A DNA stretch of 64,000 bases from Paenibacillus planticolens (GTDB lineage Bacteria; Bacillota; Bacilli; Paenibacillales; NBRC-103111): assembly GCF_013141725.1 (NCBI RefSeq), contig NZ_WHNZ01000086.1, positions 203,181 to 267,180 of the forward strand. The letters run 5' to 3'. The notes beneath the pieces are model-generated. The model ran no database searches, was not told the DNA's origin, and was given only the letters and a program-made list of their open reading frames with translations. This document shows, piece after piece, positions 27,019 to 36,122 of this stretch (positions are counted from its first letter, which is position 1; each line of letters begins with the position of its first letter). A program made the translations under genes and the position numbers.

Positions 27019-27220
27019 GTGGTCAAAATAAAGGAAAAAGTTCCCTATAAATGGACTGCAGATGCTTGTCAGATCCATTTAGCTGGAAAACTCCCTCTAT
27101 TTGCACCGATTTCGTCAAGATCTACGAAATCCGGTCAAATTAACGGGAGGTTTGCCTTCTAAATTCCCTGCAAGGTCATCAGTCGAGCCATTTAGAGGGA
27201 GGGAGATTTTCCAGTTAACT
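27019..27220 (+). repeat. Copy B of the ~200-bp dispersed structured repeat
   Basis: It begins at GTGGTCAAAATAAAGG and ends near CCAGTTAA, aligning with copies at 8881-9090 (inverted) and 31199-31396. The stretch from 26794 to 27018 just before it has only short, poorly supported frames and I see no recognisable gene in it. Confidence 0.85.
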
Positions 27221-27288
27221 TACCTCACCTTCTTCGTAAAGTAAGGATCTGGAACCCAAAAGAATCTATTTATGGGATAGCCGCTTCT

Positions 27289-28602
27289 CTATGCTTCATA
27301 GCGTTTTCGTTGGGCAGTCGATAGAATGTTCATTTGCTCTCTATATTTTGTTATCGTACGGCGAGAAATTATTATGCCTTCTTGCTGCAGGATCTCTGAT
27401 ATTTTAAGATCGGAGATCGGAGCGCGCTTATCATCTGAGCAAATGATTTCTTTAATTCGTTCCTTGGCGGTTAAGGCCGAAACGGATTCCCCGTCGGTTT
27501 GCTTAAGAGCGGAGGAGAAGAAATGCTTGAGTTCATAAAATCCCCAAGGTGTCATGATATATTTATGATTGACGGCGCGGCTGACGGTAGAGTCGTGAAT
27601 ATTTAATTCTTCCGCGATGATGCGCATGGAGATGGGCTGAATATGAGAAGGGCCATATTTGCAAAACTCTGTTTGCTTATCGAAGATCGCTGCGGCAATC
27701 TTCAACAGTGTTGACTTCCGGTAATCGAGACATTGCATGATCCAGCGGGCTTCTTGTCGTTTTTTACGAAGAAAATGCTTTACATCTTTAGGCTGCTGCT
27801 TTTCTAACAAAAGATCCGAATAATGTGGATTTAAGCGAACCCTTGGCAAGAAATCATTTTCAAGATATATTTCGAAAGATCCATTATGATTACGTAAAAA
27901 TAAATCCGGAATTACGTACTGTGGCTTATCATGCCCGAACATCGCACCAGGTTTTGGATTCAAATCTTTGATTCGATCAATGGCCCCTTGGATAGCTGAA
28001 GGTTCGACGGCGTACTTCTTGGCCAGTGACTTGATCTTTCCATTTGCGATGGGCTGTAATTCAAATTGGATCAAATGACTAATCAGACTGTCCTTCCGAT
28101 CAGCAGGGGGAAGCTGTAACAAGAGGCACTCCTCCAACGAAGAAGCAGCTAACCCGGCAGGATCTATGCCTTGGATCATCGTGACGATTTTTTTAACCAA
28201 GGATAACTCGGTGTTCAAATAATTGGCGATCCATTCTGTCGTTTGCGTTAAGTAACCGTTATCGTCCAAGCAGCCCACAATGAAAGAACATACGCGAGAT
28301 TCAAGTGAGGATAAATTCAATTGTTCCGTCACGATGTTTTCCAAGTTAGGGGAAGAGGACATATTTAAATTTAACCACCAGTCGCCGGGTACGGCAGAAC
28401 CGTACGCTTTATGGGAACTACGGGATATAGCTGAAACTGTTTTGCTTGGGGGGAGAATATCCATGATCGGATTATCATTTGCAAGCGTATGCAAATGTTC
28501 CTGAAGATCAATAGAAGATAACTGCAGGATTTCCATGGATTGCCGCATGCTTGCGGTGATTGCAAGTTGATTTCGCTGGTTCACTGACAATCCGATTTCC
28601 AT
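27289..28602 (-). CDS. rpoN: RNA polymerase sigma-54 factor RpoN
   Basis: 437 residues. The N-terminal activator-interacting region is glutamine-rich (LSVNQRNQLAITASMRQSMEILQL), followed by a core-binding region and the C-terminal DNA-binding part with the RpoN box RRTITKYREQ near residue 418, which recognises the -24 element. A small LysR-type regulator gene lies upstream in the same orientation. Sigma-54 requires AAA+ activators, and none is encoded in this window. I did not find a convincing -24/-12 promoter here. Confidence 0.93.
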   Translation of the reverse strand: MEIGLSVNQRNQLAITASMRQSMEILQLSSIDLQEHLHTLANDNPIMDILPPSKTVSAISRSSHKAYGSAVPGDWWLNLNMSSSPNLENIVTEQLNLSSLESRVCSFIVGCLDDNGYLTQTTEWIANYLNTELSLVKKIVTMIQGIDPAGLAASSLEECLLLQLPPADRKDSLISHLIQFELQPIANGKIKSLAKKYAVEPSAIQGAIDRIKDLNPKPGAMFGHDKPQYVIPDLFLRNHNGSFEIYLENDFLPRVRLNPHYSDLLLEKQQPKDVKHFLRKKRQEARWIMQCLDYRKSTLLKIAAAIFDKQTEFCKYGPSHIQPISMRIIAEELNIHDSTVSRAVNHKYIMTPWGFYELKHFFSSALKQTDGESVSALTAKERIKEIICSDDKRAPISDLKISEILQQEGIIISRRTITKYREQMNILSTAQRKRYEA

Positions 28603-28648
28603 AAAGCTGCACCCCTGTCATTTTGTTATCGTTTTCTTTAGGAGAAAT

Positions 28649-29527
28649 CTATTGAACGAGCTCAATAAACCCCTTTGCTGAACTGGAAAGAGGCATGTTG
28701 CGCATCGTCATAATTCCTACATGAGTAGGCGGCAGCTGCACGTCTAATTGAATCTCGAAGAGGGAGCCTTCTTCAAGCTCCTTCGCAATAAATTCTTTGG
28801 TCACGTAAGAGATCCCGTGTCCTTTCCGTGCAAACTCGATGAGAAGATCTACGCTCCCGACCTCGATTTCAGGCTTGAGTTCATAGCCGTAGCTTTGAAA
28901 TAATTCCGTAATGGCCATACGTGCCCGGCTATTGCGCGAGAATAGAATGATGGGATGCTGGAGCAGCATATCCAGCGATAGAACCACATCTTTAAGCTCG
29001 GCATAATGGGCCCCCGCTACAAAACAATCCTTTAGCTGAATACTTTCCCTCACTTCAAGCTGGGAATCAACAATCGGCATACGAACGACGCCCAAATCAA
29101 TTCTGCCTTCTTTTAAGAAGGAAATGATTTCCGGCGTTGTTCCATGATTCAGGTGAAGTTTGATGCCAGGCCGCTTCTGATGAAAGTCTTCCAGGTACGG
29201 AAGCAAATAATGCTTGAACAATGAATCGCTTCCGCCGATTCTCAGCTCTCCGCTGTCCAGATTTTTAAGCGCTGCCATTTTTTCTTCAGCTCGTGATATG
29301 AAGTTCTGGGACTGTTCTATGTAAGAAAAAAGGATAGCTCCCTCTTGGGTCAAGGCAACCCCTTTGGAATTCCTGTAAAACAAGGCGATACCAAAACTGT
29401 CTTCCAACTGTTTGATGGCGTGGCTGACGCTAGGTTGGGTAATGAATAGAACCTTGGCAGCCTGAGTCAAACTGCCTGTCTTCGCAGCCCAATAAAAAAC
29501 CTTATACAATTCGTAATTATTGATCAT
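28649..29527 (-). CDS. LysR-family transcriptional regulator
   Basis: 292 residues. The N-terminal winged HTH (YKVFYWAAKTGSLTQAAKVLF, TQPSVSHAIKQLE) is followed by a LysR substrate-binding domain (GELRIGGSDSLFKHYLLPYL, EVGSVDLLIEFARKGHGISY). It is divergent from zwf with a 123-bp intergenic region, the classic arrangement for a LysR protein controlling its neighbour. A link to NADPH supply or oxidative stress is possible but not shown. Its stop is 46 nt from the rpoN start in the same direction. Confidence 0.9.
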   Translation of the reverse strand: MINNYELYKVFYWAAKTGSLTQAAKVLFITQPSVSHAIKQLEDSFGIALFYRNSKGVALTQEGAILFSYIEQSQNFISRAEEKMAALKNLDSGELRIGGSDSLFKHYLLPYLEDFHQKRPGIKLHLNHGTTPEIISFLKEGRIDLGVVRMPIVDSQLEVRESIQLKDCFVAGAHYAELKDVVLSLDMLLQHPIILFSRNSRARMAITELFQSYGYELKPEIEVGSVDLLIEFARKGHGISYVTKEFIAKELEEGSLFEIQLDVQLPPTHVGIMTMRNMPLSSSAKGFIELVQ

Positions 29528-29650
29528 ATATGCTGTCTATATCTCCTGTGAAATATATTGATTTCATTAATGGATAATATTTTATTATAGTGGAATTACG
29601 AATAAGAAACCAGAGCTACGGATGATCAAGGGAGTTCGGTTGGAAGGAGT

Positions 29651-31183
29651 ATGAAAATGGAATCAACCACATTTGTTTTGTTTGGAGCGACAGGGGATTT
29701 AGCCAAAAGAAAAATTTACCCTGCTCTGTATAATTTGTTTGTCGATCAAAAGCTGCCGCCATCATTCTCTTTGATTGGTCTTGGAAGAAGAGAACTGACT
29801 GATGAATCATTCCGGGCAAATGTCGAACAATCTATCGATATGTTCTCCAGGCGTAAAGCGAAAAATCCTGAATTAATGGAAAATTTCTTGCGTAAATTCC
29901 GCTATAGTGTACTGAATATAGACCGTAAAGAAGATTATCAGAAGCTGCTGCGGTTGATTGAACATAGAGAAGAGGAGCTTCGTCTTTCACCGAACCGCAT
30001 GTTCTATTTATCTGTCGGACCTGAATTTTTCGGAACGATCGCAGATAATATCGAAGAAAGCGGGCTTGGTTCCGCGAATGGCTGGAAGCGTCTGGTGATC
30101 GAGAAGCCTTTCGGCCATGATTTGCAATCTGCTCGGGATTTGAATCAGAAACTGAGCAAAGCTTTTGCGGAACACGAAATCTTCCGAATTGATCATTATC
30201 TCGGCAAACCGATGGTGCAGAAGCTTGAGGCTCTGCTGCAGAGCAATCCTGTTCTTCGTGCAATATGGGCTAATGATTACATTGCCAACGTTCAGATTAC
30301 GGCCAACGAAACAGTCGGTGTTGAAGAAAGAGCGGGGTATTACGATCATACAGGCGCGTTAAGAGACATGTTTCAAAACCATATGCTGCAATTGCTGATG
30401 ATGCTGACGATGCACCTTCCGAACAAAAGCAATTCCGAGATGGTGCGCTTCAAGAAGAAAATGGTATTGGAAAACCTCGAGACGCTGCAAAAACAAGATG
30501 TTAGCGCCAACGTTATCCGCGGGCAGTACAAAGCAGGAACTATCGCTGGAAAACCAGTCGTCGGCTATACTTCCGAACCTGGGATTGCTAGTTCATCCTT
30601 GAACGAAACGTTTATTACGGCCAGAATGCAGATCGACGATTTCTTTTGGCGGGGAGTCCCTATTTATATCCGGACAGGCAAAAGAATGCAGGAGAAATCA
30701 ACCCGGATCGTGATTGAGTTCAAAGAACCGTTTAAGAAGGTCTCGCAGGCAAATGATGACGGTCAAGTACCTAATCTTCTGGTCTTTGAAATTAGTCCGA
30801 ACGAACGCATTTCGCTGCAATTAAATACGCGAGATCCGCAGCATTCCGGGAAGTTCAAGCCCATTCAAATCGATTTCCATGACAGTCATGAAGATGTTCC
30901 CGAGGCTTACGAAAATTTAATTTACGATGCTTTTCAAGGAGATCCTACGTTTTTTGCGCATTGGGACGAAGTTGAATTGGCCTGGTCTTGGGTTCACCCC
31001 ATCTTGGAAGCATTCCAAGAGAATCTGGTTCCGCTTCATTTGTATGCGGCGGGCACTAACGGACCAGCCGAGTCCGATGCGTTATTGGCGGAGAACGGAC
31101 ATCATTGGTGGTTCGATTCGAAGACTCAACAAGAAATTGAAGTAAACGAAGAAGAACTTTATGTGCATCAGTTAAATAAATGA
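29651..31183 (+). CDS. zwf: Glucose-6-phosphate 1-dehydrogenase
   Basis: 510 residues, the usual bacterial length. The nucleotide-binding motif GATGDLAKRK is near residue 10. The active-site motif RIDHYLGK near 178 contains the substrate-binding His and Lys, and the VIEKPFGHD strand is conserved. It oxidises glucose 6-phosphate to 6-phosphogluconolactone with NADP, the first step of the oxidative pentose phosphate pathway. The start follows GGAAGGAG; a second ATG 6 nt later is possible. It stands alone, and a copy of the dispersed repeat begins 16 nt after its stop. Confidence 0.95.
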   Translation: MKMESTTFVLFGATGDLAKRKIYPALYNLFVDQKLPPSFSLIGLGRRELTDESFRANVEQSIDMFSRRKAKNPELMENFLRKFRYSVLNIDRKEDYQKLLRLIEHREEELRLSPNRMFYLSVGPEFFGTIADNIEESGLGSANGWKRLVIEKPFGHDLQSARDLNQKLSKAFAEHEIFRIDHYLGKPMVQKLEALLQSNPVLRAIWANDYIANVQITANETVGVEERAGYYDHTGALRDMFQNHMLQLLMMLTMHLPNKSNSEMVRFKKKMVLENLETLQKQDVSANVIRGQYKAGTIAGKPVVGYTSEPGIASSSLNETFITARMQIDDFFWRGVPIYIRTGKRMQEKSTRIVIEFKEPFKKVSQANDDGQVPNLLVFEISPNERISLQLNTRDPQHSGKFKPIQIDFHDSHEDVPEAYENLIYDAFQGDPTFFAHWDEVELAWSWVHPILEAFQENLVPLHLYAAGTNGPAESDALLAENGHHWWFDSKTQQEIEVNEEELYVHQLNK

Positions 31184-31198
31184 AGGCTCTGAGGCTGG

Positions 31199-31396
31199 GG
31201 TGGTCAAAATAAAGGGAAAAGCTCCCTCTAATTTGACTGCAGAAGCTTGTCAGATCCATTTAACAGGAAAAACTCCCGTTAATTGCGCCGATTTCATGAG
31301 AATTCTCGGAATTCGGTCGAATTAACGGGAGTTTTTTCTTCAATATTCCCTGCGAGGTCCTCTTTGGAGCCATTTAGAGGGAAATTTTCCTGTTAA
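31199..31396 (+). repeat. Copy C of the ~200-bp dispersed structured repeat, with 17-bp internal hairpin
   Basis: It aligns with the copies at 8881-9090 and 27019-27220. Internally, AAAAACTCCCGTTAATT (31268-31284) and its exact complement (31320-31336) form a 17-bp stem enclosing a smaller CCGAATT-like arm. It lies between convergent genes and may work as a terminator. The last 16 or so codons of the downstream minus-strand transporter are encoded within it. Confidence 0.88.
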
Positions 31397-32239
31397 AGAT
31401 GCCAAGGTAACGCCACCCACGATGAACAGGGAACCGAACAACTGCTGCGAGGTAACGAGCTGGCCAAGTATCACATATCCGACAATCATCGCGACAAACG
31501 GTTCCAGGTTCGAGAACATCGCGGCCTTCGCGGCGCCAACCTTTTGCAGTTGGCTGTTCCAAATGAGGGTGACGATGCCGTGCATCAGAATTGCCGTGAC
31601 AATTAACAAGACCCATGCCCAGGCTTCATGACTGATGCTCCAGCCCGTCCCACCCGCTAGTACGACCGGCACCATCGTGCCGAACCCGACCAAGGTCGAA
31701 TACAGCGTGGTAATGATGGGGGGCAGTCTGCGAGCCAGTAGACGCACTAATACGATGGAGATGGCAAACGTAATCATCGTGACAAAGATCCAGAGGTGAC
31801 CTATATGAAATTCAAGTCGGGCACCGTTAAAAACGACGAGAAACACCCCTGTGATGGCCACAAGCGAGCCAGCCAGCATGGTTACCGTTAGAGCTTCTTT
31901 TAAAAATAGGGCCGCTAAAAGGGCTGTCGTAATAGGAGTCAGCGCGAGAATAAGCGCCGAGGTGGTCGGGTCGGCCGTTTGTAAGCCTTGATAAAATGAC
32001 CACTGGTTAATAAATACGCCGATGATGCCAAGCAGGATGAGCAGCTTCCACTCTTGTTTGCGAACGGAAACGAAGCGATGTCGAACCCGTGTATAGCCGA
32101 GCAGAAACAAGGATATGAACAACAAGCGCGCCATGGCAAGAAACAAGGGGGAGAATTGTTTGGCCAGTATATTGCCAAAAACAAAGTTGCTCCCCCAAAC
32201 CGTAACGCAAAAGATTAATAATAAGTAGGACCGAAGCAT
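31340..32239 (-). CDS. EamA-family (DMT) transporter
   Basis: 299 residues, ten predicted helices in two EamA halves (early VWGSNFVFGN; second half HGIVTLIWNSQLQKVGAAKAAMFSNLEPFVAMIVGY), typical of drug/metabolite exporters. The start follows AAAGGAAT, 16 nt after the symporter stop. The C-terminal residues GKFPSKWLQRGPRREY are encoded by repeat copy C, so the original C-terminus has probably been replaced. It is the last gene of a four-gene group with a symporter and a two-component system. Confidence 0.88.
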   Translation of the reverse strand: MLRSYLLLIFCVTVWGSNFVFGNILAKQFSPLFLAMARLLFISLFLLGYTRVRHRFVSVRKQEWKLLILLGIIGVFINQWSFYQGLQTADPTTSALILALTPITTALLAALFLKEALTVTMLAGSLVAITGVFLVVFNGARLEFHIGHLWIFVTMITFAISIVLVRLLARRLPPIITTLYSTLVGFGTMVPVVLAGGTGWSISHEAWAWVLLIVTAILMHGIVTLIWNSQLQKVGAAKAAMFSNLEPFVAMIVGYVILGQLVTSQQLFGSLFIVGGVTLASLTGKFPSKWLQRGPRREY

Positions 32240-32254
32240 ATAAATGGATTCCTT

Positions 32255-33568
32255 TCAATGATTACCCAGGTGTTTCTTAATAAACTTACTGCCCCAATAT
32301 ACAATGACCAGCAGGCTTGACACCATCATACTTACCCAGACGGCATCCAAGTTCCCTAACTTGTATCGACTCGTATAGCCCGCGATCAATCCGATCAGAG
32401 CGCAGAGAGGTATGAAATTGTCCACTTTTCCTTTGCTAAAAACGATGAACAGGAGAGGGACAATGAGTGCTGCATAAATAATACCAAAGAAAAACAGCAG
32501 CTCCAGAAGCGTAGGTGTGAAAAAAAAGGTAAGCGCAAACGACAGAACGCCGATCGCCACCGCCAGCATGTATCCCATGCGCATTTTCTGCTTTTCACTC
32601 GCGTCCGGCTTCAAGATCGGATACACGTTGCCCGCGATGAGACTGATCATGGAGTGCAGCCCTGCACCAAAGGAGGAGGTAACGGCACCGAATGAACAGA
32701 GGACGAACAACACCAGCAGGAAAATCGTGTCAATCTTGCGGATCAGATCAAATAAGAGCGAATAAATGTTATTAAAACTGCCTGTAAATATAACGACCAT
32801 GATCAGCGAAGAAAAAGCTAGCGGAACGGTTGCCCAGATGAGCCCGGAAAGCAGGAAGGTGGGCACGATTTTTTTGCCTTCGAGCATGTACAGACGCTGC
32901 CACGTCGCTTGGTCGACGAAAATCTGCCCGAAGCCAATTAATAGGCCTGTGCACATAAAAAACAATCCTTCATGATTGTTCAACACGAGCAGATAGGGAT
33001 GATACAGGCGAATGCCTTGATAAACGTTCTCAACCCCTTTAGCGATGAAAAAATAAAGGGGGATGAGGATGGCTGCGGCAAACATCAGGATGACTTGAAC
33101 GAAGGCCAGGCGCTGAATGAGGACAATCCCGCCAAAGCCGACATAGCCGACGCAAAACAAGAAGAAACAAAGCATGCCGATAGAAATCGGGATACCGAAT
33201 AAAATGTTGACAAGCACACCGGCAGCCATTCCCTGCATAAATAAGCCCTCGATACTGGTGATCAGTAGGATAGCAATCATCATCCAATAGCCGAGGCGGT
33301 GCAGCTTAAATTGAAAAAAATCCCCGATGGTCAAGCCGTCGCCATACTGTTTACGCACCCTTTTCCCAAACCAGCCAAAAGCCATGAGCGCAATAGCTCC
33401 CATCAACGCATAGCCAATTCCGCCAAAGATGCCATATTTGACCAGCGCTTCGGGGGAGGCGAAGATGGTAATGCCCGTGACCCATCTGGCTAAGATCGAT
33501 ATCACTCCCAGGCCGATGCCAATCTTGGCTGCTCCCTGCGCATATTCACGAAATGATTGGTAAAGCAA
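32255..33568 (-). CDS. Sodium:solute symporter (SSS) family protein
   Basis: 437 residues with about 12 helices. The N-terminal pattern WVTGITIFASPEALVKYG and GLTIGDFFQFKLHRLGYW correspond to the first SSS helices, and GQIFVDQATWQRLYMLEGKK to the conserved signature region. It starts at TTG 33568 behind AAGGAG, which overlaps the end of the regulator gene, so the two are translationally linked. The substrate is unknown. It is regulated together with a YesM/YesN-type pair and sits near an amidohydrolase locus, so an organic acid or nitrogen-containing solute is plausible. Confidence 0.88.
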   Translation of the reverse strand: MLYQSFREYAQGAAKIGIGLGVISILARWVTGITIFASPEALVKYGIFGGIGYALMGAIALMAFGWFGKRVRKQYGDGLTIGDFFQFKLHRLGYWMMIAILLITSIEGLFMQGMAAGVLVNILFGIPISIGMLCFFLFCVGYVGFGGIVLIQRLAFVQVILMFAAAILIPLYFFIAKGVENVYQGIRLYHPYLLVLNNHEGLFFMCTGLLIGFGQIFVDQATWQRLYMLEGKKIVPTFLLSGLIWATVPLAFSSLIMVVIFTGSFNNIYSLLFDLIRKIDTIFLLVLFVLCSFGAVTSSFGAGLHSMISLIAGNVYPILKPDASEKQKMRMGYMLAVAIGVLSFALTFFFTPTLLELLFFFGIIYAALIVPLLFIVFSKGKVDNFIPLCALIGLIAGYTSRYKLGNLDAVWVSMMVSSLLVIVYWGSKFIKKHLGNH

Positions 33569-33570
33569 AG

Positions 33571-34269
33571 TTATTTCTCCTTCTCGCGATATTCTTTAGG
33601 TGTTTGGCTTGTACTTTTACGGAAAATGGTGCAAAAGTAATGCTGGCTGTTAAAGCCGCTTTTCTCCGATACTGTAGAGATACTCCAATCGGGATGGGAA
33701 ACGAGATATTTTTTGGAAATCTGAATGCGGTATTGCATCAAGTATTCGGAAAATGACACCCCCACCTCGTCATGAAAGCGGCGGCTTAAATAAGTTGGGT
33801 TAATATGCACCTCTGCGGCAAGGTCGGCGAGCGCGAGCTTTTCGGCAAATTTCTCATGGATGATAGTCAGCGCGTCATGAATCACATGAGAGTACTTGGA
33901 CTGAGGCATCTTGTTGCGGTATTTACTCAAAATATCAACCAGTTCGCTTTGAATGACCGGCTTCGTCATGTAGTCTACCACGCCCAGACGGATGGACTGT
34001 TTGGCATAATGGAAGTTTTGGTAGGCGGTGACGATAATAAGCTCAATATCTTGATTATGCTGACGCAGCTCTTCGCCAAGCTCCAGTCCTGATTTGCCCG
34101 GTAAATTAATATCAAGAAAGGCAAGATGAATCTTTACCTTTTGGCTAATGGCCGTAGCTTGGCAGCTATCGGATGCTTTGTACAAGTTCCAAAAAGGAAA
34201 AAGCGGGTGAATCAAATATTCAAGCTGTTCCAGCTCAAGGGGCTCATCATCCACGAGCAATACATTCAT
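33571..34269 (-). CDS. YesN-type response regulator with AraC HTH
   Basis: 232 residues. The receiver domain (LLVDDEPLELEQLE, phospho-acceptor in AFLDINLPGKSG, switch Lys in YMTKPV) is followed directly by an AraC-type double HTH (LALADLAAEVHINPTYLSRRFHDEVG, STVSEKSGFNSQHYFCTIFRK). AraC-type proteins bind two direct repeats about 21 bp apart. Such repeats, GTAAAGA, occur before the amidohydrolase and binding-protein genes of this locus and once before its own operon, so it is the best candidate activator. The start follows GAGGTG, 13 nt after the kinase. Confidence 0.9.
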   Translation of the reverse strand: MNVLLVDDEPLELEQLEYLIHPLFPFWNLYKASDSCQATAISQKVKIHLAFLDINLPGKSGLELGEELRQHNQDIELIIVTAYQNFHYAKQSIRLGVVDYMTKPVIQSELVDILSKYRNKMPQSKYSHVIHDALTIIHEKFAEKLALADLAAEVHINPTYLSRRFHDEVGVSFSEYLMQYRIQISKKYLVSHPDWSISTVSEKSGFNSQHYFCTIFRKSTSQTPKEYREKEK

Positions 34270-34282
34270 TAGGGCACCTCTT

Positions 34283-35035
34283 TTAGTTAGGTTCTACGAT
34301 GAAAGGCCATTTGACTTGCACCTTCGTACCTGTCTCAGGGATTGATTGAATCTGTAAGCTAGCCTGATCGGCGAAATAAAGATGCAGACGGCGTCTAATG
34401 TTGTCCAAGCCATGCCCGCTCTTCACCTCCATCGCTTCTTCCGCTTGCTCCATCGTGCCATTATCGAAGACCAGAAGGTTTGCCGTCTCATGTTCGAGGA
34501 AGAAACGGATATCCAGGTTCACGGCGCCGATTTTCCGTTCCAACCCGTGCTTAAACGCATTCTCAACAATGGTTTGCAAAACAAAAGGCGGGATATAGGC
34601 TTCCTGGACTTCTTCCTCGCACGTTAGTGTGACCGTAAGGCGAGTGCCGAAACGAAGCTTTTGAATCTCGATGTAGTACTCTGTATAACGAATTTCCTCC
34701 CGAAGAGGAATCACAGGTTCTGTGGTTTTGTACTTAAACTTAAGGAATTGGGAGAAGACCTCAAGGGCTCTGACCAATTCCTCCGTACGCTCCAATCGCG
34801 CTAAGGTTAGAATGACGTTCAGTGAATTGAATAAAAAGTGGGGCTGGATTTGCTGGTTTAATTGGTTGTAAAGCGATTGCTGGAGCTCTTTCTCCAGCTC
34901 GATCTTCTTCGTTTTGTTTTCCAGGAGATCAATGCGCTTCTCAAAAACAAATAAAAATAATAAAGTAATAGCTCCAATAATTGGAGCTAGAATAAAAAAT
35001 AAAATGAGTAAGGTAAAACCCTCAAAGCTAAGCAT
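34283..35035 (-). CDS. YesM/LytS-type histidine kinase with minimal sensor
   Basis: 250 residues with a single N-terminal hydrophobic helix (about 5-30), a short coiled coil, the His_kinase motif QIQPHFLFNSLNVIL with the phospho-acceptor near residue 59, and an HATPase_c domain (VENAFKHG, GHGLDNIRRRL). There is almost no extracytoplasmic part, so it probably senses through a partner. The co-transcribed sodium symporter is an obvious candidate, as in sensor-transporter pairs. It is the first gene of the operon. Confidence 0.88.
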   Translation of the reverse strand: MLSFEGFTLLILFFILAPIIGAITLLFLFVFEKRIDLLENKTKKIELEKELQQSLYNQLNQQIQPHFLFNSLNVILTLARLERTEELVRALEVFSQFLKFKYKTTEPVIPLREEIRYTEYYIEIQKLRFGTRLTVTLTCEEEVQEAYIPPFVLQTIVENAFKHGLERKIGAVNLDIRFFLEHETANLLVFDNGTMEQAEEAMEVKSGHGLDNIRRRLHLYFADQASLQIQSIPETGTKVQVKWPFIVEPN

Positions 35036-35123
35036 GAGATCCCTTCTGCATACGGTTTTAATAGTTGGTATCTTTACTATTTTAAATTATTCGTCTTGAT
35101 AATGCGAATGAAATCAAGGGATT

Positions 35124-36122
35124 TCAAGAATTTACCAGGTGGCAAGCCACTTGATGTCCTTCACCGGTAAAACGCAGCTCAGGCTCTTTGGATTTACACG
35201 CTTCGACGACAAACGGGCAGCGCGTATTAAAGCGGCATCCCTGAGGCGGATTAATCGGAGAGGGAACATCGCCGGTCAACAGGATGCGTTCTTTCTTTTC
35301 CTTGGCATTGGGTACAGGAATAGCGGAAAGGAGCGCTTTGGTATAAGGGTGCTGCGGGTTATCGAAAAGCGATTTTTTGTCCGCGATTTCTACGATTTTA
35401 CCTAGGTACATGACCATCACCCGATCGGAGATGTGCCGTACCACGCCTAGATCATGGGAGATAAATAAATAAGTGAGCTGATATTGGTGCTGCAGTTTCT
35501 TCAGCAGATTCAGCACCTGCGCTTGGATGGACACATCCAGTGCGGAAACGGCTTCATCGCAGACGATAAGCTTCGGCTCCACAGCTAATGCGCGTGCGAT
35601 GCCGATACGTTGGCGCTGACCGCCGCTGAATTCATGCGGGTACCGGTCGATATGATCGGACCGTAACCCGACATTGTCAAGCAGTTCTTTGATGCGTTCT
35701 GTCCGCTTTTCCTTCGGAATGACATCTTGAATGGTCAATGCTTCGCCGAGAATTTGGCGAACGGTTTGCCTCGGATTCAGCGATGCAAAAGGATCCTGGA
35801 AAATGACCTGCATGTCCTTGCGCAGCTTTCTGAGCTCACTCTTATTCAGGCCAAGGACATCCTTATCCTGAAAGCGGATATCTCCTCCGGTCGGTTCATC
35901 CAGACGCAATAGGGCTCGCCCTGTGGTTGATTTGCCACAGCCTGATTCACCTACAATGCTAAGCGTTTCTCCCTCATAGATGCTAAAGCTGATGTCGTCT
36001 ACGGCTTTTACATGGTTCACGGTTCGCCCTAAGATGCCGCCTTTAATCGGAAAGTATTGTTTCAAATGGTTGATTTCAACTAAAACGTTCTTATCCTTGC
36101 CACGCTCCACAGGTATTGTCAT
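35124..36122 (-). CDS. Family-5 ABC transporter ATPase (DppF/OppF-type)
   Basis: 332 residues. Walker A is GESGCGKST, the signature FSGGQRQRIGIARAL and Walker B LIVCDEAVSALD, and the C-terminal oligopeptide-type extension contains GCRFNTRCPF. It is the last of four genes read leftwards and overlaps the preceding ATPase by 4 nt. The system imports peptides or comparable small molecules. Given the adjacent amidohydrolases, a cyclic amide or modified nucleobase substrate is a reasonable alternative to peptides. Confidence 0.9.
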   Translation of the reverse strand: MTIPVERGKDKNVLVEINHLKQYFPIKGGILGRTVNHVKAVDDISFSIYEGETLSIVGESGCGKSTTGRALLRLDEPTGGDIRFQDKDVLGLNKSELRKLRKDMQVIFQDPFASLNPRQTVRQILGEALTIQDVIPKEKRTERIKELLDNVGLRSDHIDRYPHEFSGGQRQRIGIARALAVEPKLIVCDEAVSALDVSIQAQVLNLLKKLQHQYQLTYLFISHDLGVVRHISDRVMVMYLGKIVEIADKKSLFDNPQHPYTKALLSAIPVPNAKEKKERILLTGDVPSPINPPQGCRFNTRCPFVVEACKSKEPELRFTGEGHQVACHLVNS

